Positions 49,441-59,789 of a DNA stretch of 64,000 nt are shown here, piece after piece. The DNA lies in NCBI GenBank assembly GCA_013398055.1, contig VZRS01014568.1, forward strand, positions 397,902-461,901. The letters are read 5' to 3'. Positions within the stretch are counted from its first letter, which is position 1; every line of letters starts with the position of its first letter. Under the pieces are notes generated by a model. It did not search any database, was not told where the DNA came from, and worked only from the letters and a program-made list of their open reading frames with translations. The position numbers were made by a program, and so were the translations under genes. This stretch comes from Ifrita kowaldi (Eukaryota > Chordata > Aves > Passeriformes > Cinclosomatidae).

Positions 49441-51346
49441 GTACGAGTGATCCAAGCGTGTTTTTGAAATGCGCTTGGCTTGTGTTACTCTGATGTGGAT
49501 TGCTGTTTGCAACTTAGCTAAAGATATCTCTCTTTGCTCTTGGCAGCCGACCCTATGACTTGATGTCCACTAAGTTACTGCTCATTAAAAGATTCTGAAA
49601 CTTCCTCATTCACTGAAACTCGAGAGTGTTTTGCTAGATGTCATCATGCCTTACACACTGAACACTTTCTAATGTTTTTAATGTAATTGTTGTGCCAAGG
49701 CTTAACTCACAGAGGGTAACCTGTTGGATGAATTGGGTTTTCTTTTTGGTGAGCTATGTATCTTGACAAGGAAGGTGAATCTTTTGGTGTAACTTGTTGA
49801 AGAGGAGGGATGAGCAGAAGTACTAGCAGGAATTTCTGCGTGGACTGTGTTTGGTTTGGTTTTGTGTCAGAGATGGATACAATTTTTAACGCTAACTTGA
49901 GAGGGGAGAGGACGAAGAAAAATCTACTTCCTTCCCCTCCTCAGGGCAGAGTATGTAGTAGGGATTGTCTCATAGCATGGTGCTTTATTGGGAGTGAGGT
50001 GTTAGCCACTGTTTTACATTTCTAAAGCTTCCTTAATATGCACGTGCCTGTTCTGCTTGCCTAATTATATACTTGTTTTTAGCCAACAGGATGAACAGTA
50101 GCACCAGAAGTGATGTGCTCTGTTTTTCCATTACCATGTGTTACAGTTGCTAGTGACTTGTTTTAAGCTCACAGAGCTGAGCATTAGGAAGTTAGGGATC
50201 TGCGAGACCTGACTAGCTCCAGAGGATTTTGGCTGCAATCACAGTTGTGCTGGTGTTGGAACTGCTGACTGGAAAGAAAAGCCATTTCAAGACTGGCTGC
50301 TCCACACAGCTCTTTCTTCCCTTTCGTGTTTAATCGTGGAGTGTTTAGACAGTGTGAGGAAGTCAGCTTGTTGATTAGGCAGTGTTGTTGATATAGCAAG
50401 CAGAAATAATTCTTATGATATCCAGAACCCCAAATAATCTAGACTTAGAGAAACCCTTTGGCATCTTTGTTTGCAAAATGACTATACAGATAGGCTTTTA
50501 TAGAGGGCAGTAAAATTAATTTGTAAATCTCTGAAGCAATGTAATGAACATATCCAGTGCTGCTTAGTGCCTAGGATGTTTGATTTGAGGCCAGGAATGC
50601 CCACAAACACTTTATAGCAAGAGTTAACACTTAAAATGTACTCAGGTTTAAATTGGTGTCTCTACATAACCAGAGCAGTAATCTTTGGAGCTGGAGTTGG
50701 CTCTGTAGGCAAATTCCTCGCGGCTCTAACAACATTTCTAAGGCTTTGAGGAGCATAAATTGAACCTGAAGAGGTGTCACGACCTGCCACCTGGACTATA
50801 AATCTCAGACCAGGGAGCAGTAGTAACTATTTACTTCTACAAGAAACTCTTTTCACTCCAGATTTTTTTCTTTAAAAGCCAATATGGACCTTTGACTGTG
50901 GACATCTAGGTTGTGAGTAACAGTAACCAAACGTGCTAAATCAACATAGCCATATGTGGTAATTACAGCGCATCGTCAGTGGCTGACCTGTACCAGTTTT
51001 TTCGGTGATTAAAATGTAATAAATTAAAAGGAAATTAAATGTTTCATTTCGAACTCCCTAAAGTACTTGTTCTTGTTTCTCCACTTGCATCATTCATATT
51101 TTGGGGTTGACTCTTAAAAAGGAAAGGAAAAAAGGGTAGGGGAGACGGGATGATGTGGGGAGTACAAAATCCTGGCAAAACAACATCCCTTTCTAAAATG
51201 TGAAGCTTAAATTAAAAATACATGTGTATATACTTTTTTCTTTTACAAAAACTTTGAGAATCTTTGAGCTAAGATCTTTTCCAAGACTGGTGCTGTTATT
51301 TTGTTGACAGTAAATATGCTTTAAAATGAACTCTTTCTCTCAAAGA

Positions 51347-51362
51347 GGTGCCCCCTGGTCTG
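51347..51362 (-). promoter_or_regulatory. strong CTCF-type motif, minus orientation
   Basis: The plus strand reads GGTGCCCCCTGGTCTG. Its complement CAGACCAGGGGGCACC carries the CTCF core ACCAGGGGGCAC with no mismatch at the main contacts. It is 1.9 kb into the first coding intron of EPB41L5 and points towards the plus-oriented motif at 38663. Confidence 0.5.
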
Positions 51363-54300
51363 CCAGTTCATTTGTGCACAGGCACATTGTCTACCTAAGC
51401 ACTGTGAAATTGTTTTATTGAAAAAAATAAATAACAGAGCTTTTCTTAAGAATGAATCATTTAGCAAACAGGTTAGTTCACAGCCAGAGAAAGGGTTGTC
51501 TTGGCAGGAATGAATGCCATACCTTTTTAAATCAATGGCTACACAAATACTTTACAGTGGCATAAGTTGTTGCTGCCACAGGAAGAAAAGATGTTGCTTT
51601 CGTTATTGCGTTTGTCCTTGTTTTCTCATACCCCTTGGCAGAAGAAACAGTTTTTTAGCAGCCAGGCAGTAAGCTAAGTCAAGAAAATGCTGTGGCTGAA
51701 AATAATCGGTATAATTTTGTTATGTAGTTTCCAGCTGGAGTGATTCTCCAATCTGGTTCCCCATGTGCCTCCCCAAATGTGGTGAAGAAGCATTTAGAGG
51801 TGATACCAGGCTTAAGTTTGCTCAAAATACTGTTGAGCTGTATCCTTACAGTGAATTTGCTACTGAGAAGAGTATTCTGGATTTACAATCATTGAAATAA
51901 TTGAACCTGAGATTGCTGAATTTCTGCTTAATTAAAAAAAAAAAGAAAGGCAAAAACAACAACGAGGAGCAACTACAAGGGATGTTACCACGTAAGCCAA
52001 ACACATTTCAAAGTCATTAAGCAGCGAAGACTGATACTTTACGAGTATTGACAATGAGACAGAAGGGACAGGTTGTAAATGATGCAGTTGAGATTTAATT
52101 TATTAAACACAGAGACAGGATTTGAGCAGTAACTCTGCTTTTTCTCCAATGATCTTATCTTTGGTGTCTGTCAAGCCACTTAATCTTTCTGCTTTTCTAT
52201 GTCTTCTGTTGTGTTTAATTAGAAAAATGCCTTACTTGAACTTTTCATCAAAGCTGCAGCCATGCACAGTACATACACTGGATTCTTTGCCAGAATCTAC
52301 TGCTTTTGTAGCTATGTCAATGACTGAAGAGTGTCAGTGTCACGTATACTATTTACTGACACCTTGGTATGTTCAAAATGGGAGGCATGACCTTAATGCA
52401 AGTTATCTGTGTTCTTTTGGGGCAGATCGAAAGGTGTCAGGTTTTTTCCCACAGCTTCATCTCAGATTTAAAGTTGTGTTTTGACCTGGTAGTTTTCCTC
52501 ATCTGTTACTACTCTTTTGAAGCTTTATGTTTCTTCAAATGCATTCAGCTGTTTTTACAGGCCTATGTTCTTAGTGAAACACTAAGGAGCTTGTTACTTT
52601 GTTTATCTCTAAAAAGTTTTTATAAAATAGATGTTGTCTGTAAATGCTGCTGCTGCTGTTGTTCATTATACATTCTGCTTTTCTGTTGAGTTCAACTTGG
52701 ACAAAAGTCAGGTTATGCTTTTTCTTCCAATTGTTTAAGATCCGTGGGTGGAATGTTTGCTGAATAGTATGAGTGGTGAGAGGACAAGAACTCTGTTTTG
52801 CTAACATCCCTTGTCTTACTTTTCATTCTGTTCCCATGCAAAACTAAACTACATCTTCCCCACTGCACCTCTGGAATTCCCAAAGCTCAAAAGCCATGAA
52901 CAGCCCTGGTTTATTACCTGAAGATTCCATCAGCTCAGTCATACCAATCTGGTCTGTAAAGGGAATCCCTCAACAGCTGGAATACTGGCTCTCCTGGTGC
53001 TCATGGTTTCTGAGGAAAGACAGATTGATGGGGGGGGAAACTTGAAAGCTGTTTTTATCTGGGGTCACCAACAAGTTATGAAATAATTGGGAATAAAAAT
53101 GTTTGTCAAGAATTTGAAATGAAGTGCTGTTTTGAGTAATAGAGAGCTCCAGAGGATTTTAAAATCAAAATATTTTAAAATTGAGTATTTGCTTTCATCA
53201 GTTCTGTGCTATCCACAGTACTAACTGGGACAAGGTAACATAGATGGGGGGAGGAATGATAACGTAAATAATGTAAATATGTGCCCTTGGAATATGCACC
53301 TTTTTTAAAATTTTTGGATTGCTTTCTATGGGGAAACAAGGTCAGCCTTACAAGAGAGACAGATAGTAAGTATAGGGTTTTATGGAAGCAGAACTGTACT
53401 TTGTGGAAGCCAGCGGTGTTTCAGTAAAAAAACCTGACCCTGCCTAACCCACAATTTACATAATCTTCTCAGGGATAATGGAGTGTTAATTGTATTCCAG
53501 TTTCTGTACGTGCAACCTAAGTTTTAGGTAAAAGCTTCCTGGTGGTGTAAGATGAAAGGCACAAATTATGAGAATGGATGCTCTCTGAGTAGTTTTTTAT
53601 CTTGGAATACTCCTTACTTACACATGCATGAAATTTGATATGGAGATTGCAAAATGAGATGCTTTTGTCCTTATTATAATGAAGTATCACCAAACAAGGT
53701 CCTGTATAAACCAGTCCAAGAGCTGTGTGGAATAGTGGGATTGAACTAAGCTGTTTAGACTTTTGGAGTATAAAATAAGATAAAAAGGACTGTATTTGTA
53801 GTGATTATTTTAAATAAAATTAAGAAATCTATCTGGAATGCGAAAATCATTAAGGAATGCCAATAACTTTTTGTTTGGAGAGAGATTTGTGTTGAGCTGA
53901 CTACAAGATCAGAGATGTATTGTGATAGTTGATTTTATTCAGTAATCCACTCTGGTTTATTAAAAACTTGTAGAATATCTATGGCCACTTGCTGAATATT
54001 TGTGGATGTAAATATGAAATACATAATGCTGTTTGTGGCATGGATGCTGATTAACAAGAAAATCTAATACTGCTAAAAATGTTGGAAAAGTAATCATCAA
54101 ATAAAATGAGTACTCTGAGTGTTCAAGGCTGACCTCTAAAGTTTCAAAATAAAGCTCAGCTGACAAAAGTAGTAATTACATAAACATTTGAACATGCCGC
54201 TTTGTGTGTGTGTTAAGGCTATAAAGTTTTGGATTAAAACTTTTTTCCCATGTGATCTTCTGTCTGAAAGTATCGACATGCTTTTGAGTGTTTGGTTAAA

Positions 54301-55900
54301 CTTCTGAAAGATCTTCAGGGGCCTGAAACTGGACCAAATCAGTCCTGAGCCATGTGTTCCAAAGCAGAGGTGCTGTCTGTGTGGTGTGGGGGGCCCAGCC
54401 GCAGTGCAGGGTGAGCACCGTGCAGACTGAAATGCACGGTGAGACCGAATGTGAGACAGGGGATGCTGAGTCGTTCTGCCGGTATGAGCAGCACAGACTG
54501 CCTGCACCGAGCCCTGCTTGCAGCCCAGCCACTTCGGGGCAATGGCAAGGGAGCATTTCAGTCTTGGTGCAGTGCTCCATGCCCTGGCACTGTTGGAAAG
54601 GAGGGAGGAAGGGAGCAGCTGGCAGCAATCTGTGCTGCTTGCAGAGTAAATTGTTTGGCCTGCAGTGTGCTGCCAGAGTGTTTCTGGCCCTGGTGCTGCA
54701 GGCTGGTTTAGTTGCCTGAAAGTTTAGCATTCTTAACTCACAGTGTAACAGTGAATTTTGTCTGAAGTCCTGCTTTCCTGCTGAACTGCCTCTGCAAAGA
54801 GCTCAAAGGCCTGGGATTCTCTGGTGCTGTTAATCAGAGTGCTCGTGAGAAATCTGCAGGTGGAACACCAAATAAAACTGAAATGTTTGGCAGTATAATG
54901 GGGAGAGGCATTTAATCTGTAAACCTTAATGCTGAACAAGCAGTTTGGATATATTCTGTATCAGAAAGAATTTTAAAACTGGTTAAATCAAATTTGCAGT
55001 TAGAAGATAGAAGATTTCAGGCAGATGAACAGAGATTTTCACAAAACAAACTGACAGATATGAATGCTTTGAGTGTTTGTCTTTTTATGTAATAGGGTCA
55101 ATAAGCCTGGGCGCAGTACATTAAAATCCTTCTACATAGCACTCTAATGAATGTACAGTTAGGATGGGTATTGAAATCAGTTCTTCATTATGAAGACTTT
55201 AGGGAAATGCTTTTTTCTTTCTCCAGAGAATAAAAGAACAAAATATTAAATCCCAAATGCTTACCTTCCTATATTTGTGATATATTGAGTAAATAGAAGA
55301 ATTGATAAGCTCTGTCTCTGGAGGTAGAAATTCTGCCCAGCCTTCCAGCCTGCCGGGCTTTATATTCACAAGTGTGTATGGCAGTGTTGTCAAAAACTGA
55401 GGATAAACCAGAGAAAGAAGCAGAACTAGTGGTTTGCTGCCAGTGGCATCTTTAGATGAATGAGAAAATTGACTGGAGAGTTTGGAGAAGTTATTTGAAG
55501 GATTGATGCTTGGAGTTTGAGGAGAAGAGCAGCTCCATTTGTAGGTCAGTACTTAAAGCCGTAAGAAGATCAGGGTGATACAAATAATGTGTACTTCTAA
55601 CACTGCCTTTGTAAAGATAAGGGGTTTTAACCCTCCAATTCTCCAGCAAACCTTAATGGTGTTAACTATAGATACCGTTTGCATGATATTGAGATGAAGT
55701 CTTTTTCCTTTAAAGCTCACTGTAGGAGCTTTCTTGTGGCTTAATTGTTTGAAACCTGTGGTTTGGGAGAAAGGGATTTACTTCATTAAAAAATGGGCAG
55801 GCTCGTCTGCTGCTTCCGTGCTGCTGTGGTCTGCAAACATGCATAGGTGACATCCTAGCAACTGGGTAGCTGTAAATGCTGAATAGGGATCCGTACCTTC

Positions 55901-55917
55901 TGTGTGTGTGTGTGTGT
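55901..55917. repeat. (TG)n microsatellite
   Basis: A pure TG dinucleotide run of 8.5 units in EPB41L5 intron 1; likely length-polymorphic. Confidence 0.9.
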
Positions 55918-57207
55918 AAATGGTGTATTTCTAAGGAAGCTGGTATGCATATGAATAGTAACCCTCCTGATGAGTCGACAACAACTGGGAAGAAAAGTTT
56001 TTGCCACTCAGTGGCAAAAGGCAATAGCTACTGTTAGTTATTGTTAATTAAAAATAGTAACATGATCATTTGAAGAAATCTGAACAAAAAATACAGCTTC
56101 AAAGATGCAAGAGATAGTAAGTCCCATGAAGGTAATGCTTATTCATCTATTTTTTTCAAAGTTCATCGTGTATGGGGACATCCATTTCTTCACGAAGAAA
56201 GAAATAAACAGGAGAAAGATTCTTTTCTGATAAAAGTATTTGAATTAGTAAATTTATTAGGTGGGTATTTTGGTCTTGGGGGCTTTTTTTAGGTTTTGGA
56301 AGAAAAAGAACTACTTTGCTGTGATTAAAAACCTTAAGAAGTGAGCCATTCAGCTGGTGCTCACCCAGCACAAGCTCTCTCCAGTTGCTGTGAGCCCATG
56401 TTGCTTCTCCAGTGCTGGTCAGTACTGGCTGCTCTAGCACTGAAGGTGGCTTTGATGTCAGGCAGGCAGGTTTGGAGCACCTGCCTGGCTTATCCTCATG
56501 GATGCGTGTCCATGAAATTAACCGATACTCTGAGACCATGAGAAGAGGGTGTAAATGCTGCCTTTCAGGTTTTAGGCAGTGACTGAGATGCCTGAGCCGA
56601 GGACCATGTCTCGGGATCCCCTTACCCAGGCAGTGAAGGGACAAACCAGCGCGCCGAGGTGAACACCCAACCTTGTTGCTGAGCTACCGGGGTTAAGTCC
56701 AGCCTTTGTAACACCTACTCAGCCAGCAATTGCAGTTATTAAGAGCAGCAGGAGATGTCATTAGTTGGGAGCATCCCTTTCATTGTGGAAAGGGGGGCGG
56801 GGACCATGTGATTCATGCCAAAGTGATCAGAAGATGCTTTTATCCAGTGTGGCAAAACCAGGAGATGTCCTGCCCTATACATATGGTATATTTTATTTAC
56901 GTTTTCTTGTTGTTGATTCTCCTACTGTGAGATGTTTGCCGCTGTTTCCTAGAGAATAGCAAACTCTGTAAATCACGTCGTCAGGTTTTACTGAACTGCA
57001 AACCTGTGAGGAGTTTTAATTTGTGCCCTGAAGGGAGAACCAGCCACTGATTGGACTTCTTGTGAGTGGAGTTGTTAATAGTTCATCAGTAACCATTAAA
57101 CAGTTTGAAAATATTTGTCCTTTGAGTGTAACCTGAGCTCTGCTGCAAGGAAAAGAAAAGAGAGGGGGGAAAAAAGCGTGGGACAGCAGCCAGATAAAAA
57201 TGTCTCT

Positions 57208-57312
57208 TTCACAGAATCACATGATTTGGAAGGAACCCACGAAGATCATGGAGTCTAACTCTTCATGGCCCATACCGGGATTGAACCCACAACCTTGATG
57301 TTGTTAGCACCA
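57208..57312 (-). mobile_element. tRNA-Ile/CR1 SINE (TguSINE1-like)
   Basis: Read on the minus strand, the element starts with GGTGCTAACAAC, continues CATCAAGGTTGTGGGTTCAA and TCCCGGTATGGGCC, which follows the 3' half of tRNA-Ile (anticodon arm, then the T arm with a B box GGTTCAATCCC, then the acceptor stem). It then passes into a CR1-like 3' tail (complement of TTTGGAAGGAACCCACGAAG and CACAGAATCAC). A tRNA-Ile head on a CR1 tail is the structure of TguSINE1, mobilised by the CR1 machinery. The first half of the tRNA head, with the A box, is missing, so the copy is 5' truncated. It is not a working tRNA gene. Confidence 0.75.
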
Positions 57313-58049
57313 ATGTTGCCATTAGAAAGTCAGAGTAATTTTTCACAAGAAAACGTAATTAAAGTGTATCTTTGCTCTTTGAAAACACTTGAGATCATGG
57401 TTTTATTGAACACAAATTGATTTTGATGCATAAAAGTTGACTGGGTGTAAGGCATGTGCGGTACTTCTGCTGACTTGCTCCATATACAGCTGCTGATGAT
57501 TTAAATCATATGCAAAGCAGTACATAATTAATTCCATGTTGATGGCCCTGGTGATTTAAGTCAGAAAACAACCAGAAGTCCTGCAAATCTTTCCACAGCT
57601 GCTCCACTGCTTCTTCAGGGACTTTATCCCACATTGGTCACTCTGGGTCCTATTAATCTTCGAGTCCTCTGCTGAGATTTCCGAAATGGTGAACACACTG
57701 TGAAACTAATTTGACACTGCAGAAATTGAAGCTTCGCTTGTGATTAGTCTGAGATAGTATGTGTAGTATTCCAGGCTGGAGTCAAAGTGCTCCTGTCACC
57801 AGCAGGGAATTTGGCTGAGATAACCGGTTAATTGCACTTTTTAAAGATGACTTACAGAGGAATTGAATGTTCTGCTCCATAAGGGGAGATTTTCCGCCAG
57901 TTTTAGACAAGTTGCAGAAAGCTTCAATGCAACATAGAGTATTTTTCTAGTTTTGCTGTTGCGGGTGCTGAATTGATTTCACTTGTATTATTGAATTAAT
58001 GTTTAAGCAGAAGATACCCTGTGTTGAGAAAAAACATCAACAGTTCAAT

Positions 58050-58073
58050 GCCTTGGTCTTTCAAGACCAAGGC
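58050..58073. repeat. perfect 11-bp inverted repeat
   Basis: The arms GCCTTGGTCTT and AAGACCAAGGC are exact complements, separated by only TC. It may form a small cruciform or a dyad binding site. No matching element around it was recognised. Confidence 0.7.
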
Positions 58074-59684
58074 TACAGACTCAACTAGTGGAAGAAAAGT
58101 GTGGATTTGTATGTATAGATGCTTCGCCTTAAGGCTTCTGCTAGAGCTGGTGTTTAATAAATCTGCTATTGCCTGAGAAATAATTTTTTTCCTGGGGCCA
58201 ACAGAAAACACTTGGAATGAATTTGATGAGGTTGACATTTAGTATTTGCATTATACAATGTTTTGTAGATGCTCTGTGTTTGTGAAGTTGTCTGCTGGCC
58301 CAAATGTCTTCCATTCCTGCTATTCTTCCCAGTACCTGGAAATAAATAACTGTGTGAGAATTTGCTTAGACAGGCTCAGTTTACAAACTTTTTTTGAGGT
58401 TTTGCTTTGAGCTGTGGTAGGTTGTGTTGGATTTAACTGATACATCAAGTAAACCAATGATTGTGATTGCAAAGTTGAATGTAAAATATTTGAAAATCAG
58501 GGTAGAGAAAGCTGGCAAAAATTATGGCATGCAACTTTACTTACTTAGATATTACTTACTGATTAAATCAGATTATTTCTGAGAATAAAAATTTGGCTGG
58601 CCCAGAATTTTGAGAGGTGTACTAAATCTGCTAATTAGTAGCTTACTAAAAATATGCTTAGAAAGTTATCCCATTTCTCACGTTGTGAATGTATAAATAT
58701 TGAGATAAAAAATTGCAAGATGGTGGCTTTACAAAAATAGAGAAACCCTAAAGCTACTTGCAGAGTAAGTTTAAATAATGTGTACATTTCTTTGCATTTA
58801 ATTTTTTTTAACACTATGACTTTTACTCTGATCTTATAATTTATTAATGTATTTTATTACATTTAAGCATCTTACGTATAATAACTCTTAAGCTATTCTT
58901 TCCATTTATTGTTATAAAGGAGCTCATAGCATGAAAAATATATGTTGTGTAGAAACTGCTCAGTGCTATTTATGTGCCTTCTCTTTAAAAACAACTGTTT
59001 AATTTTTTAGATCATCACTGTAAAAGCGATGTTTCCTTGGGGCCAGAGCTGCTTTTTTCATAAATTATGTGTGAGCATATGAGCTGGCTTTTTGCATCTA
59101 GAAGTTAGTTTTATGAACTTAGTTTTGTAAATGTGATATTGAAGTGCTATCTATTCAAGTTGCTTGCCCCAGACTGTTTCCTAGCAGTTGTTAATGGAAT
59201 GCTATCTCCTAATTCAGTAGGCTTTGCTACCTGCTTCCAAAGTGGTGGAACGCCTAGATACCAAACAGTAGTAAATTCATAAGCAATTTGCTGTACTTGG
59301 CTCCAAAAGTTTTCCAGTACATTAGTTATTGTGATTGTACTGGCTGTGTTTCCAGTTCTATTGAACGTCAGTGAGTAAGGAAAGACTAAAAGGAAAAATG
59401 ATAAAATGACATTTTAACACTCTGTTGGGCAAGTCAGTGTTGACATTTTCCAAAAAAGGAGATAATGCATGTTCTTTATGGATATTATATGTGTTTCTTG
59501 TGAGGGTGCACTTTTGCCTTTGAGAAAAACAGCCATCAAAAAATATGAAGGGGGGAAAAAAAAGGTGTCCACTTTATATTTTCAGAAACTAAACTTTTGG
59601 AATTAGAATAAAACATATGCCTAGAAAAAGGTAAATGCTGCAATAAATCTATCTGCTGTGTACTAAATCCTGTTGTCTTTTCAG

Positions 59685-59789
59685 AAAAAAGCCAAAGGCC
59701 AGCTCCTGTTTGAACAGATCATGTATCATCTGGACCTTATAGAAAGCGACTACTTTGGACTGAGGTTCATGGATTCGGCACAAGTGGCA
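59685..59789 (+). CDS. EPB41L5: EPB41L5 second coding exon (FERM F1 lobe)
   Basis: The 35 codons read KKAKGQLLFEQIMYHLDL, then IESDYFGLRFMDSAQVA (residues 61-95). The pattern LF-Q--YHLDL-E-DYFGL is the hallmark of the FERM F1 lobe in band 4.1 proteins. The acceptor is GTCTTTTCAG at 59675-59684 and the donor is GCA|GTGAGT. Both ends are phase 0 and join the first coding exon at DLP|KKAKG without a shift. Confidence 0.95.

Larger units (their letters stand above)
49441..59684 (+). other. EPB41L5 first coding intron, 10.2 kb
   Basis: A long intron in the usual place for regulatory elements. It holds a strong CTCF-type motif at 51347, GC-raised blocks at 54330-54720 and 56340-56720, a TG microsatellite at 55901-55917, a tRNA/CR1 SINE at 57208-57312 and a perfect inverted repeat at 58050-58073. 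The remaining sequence shows no exon that I recognise. Confidence 0.7.

Noticed and set aside
57250..57312. Functional tRNA-Ile gene on the minus strand
   Set aside because: The first half of the tRNA, with the D arm and A box, is missing, the anticodon triplet is altered, and the sequence runs into a CR1 tail; it is part of a SINE.
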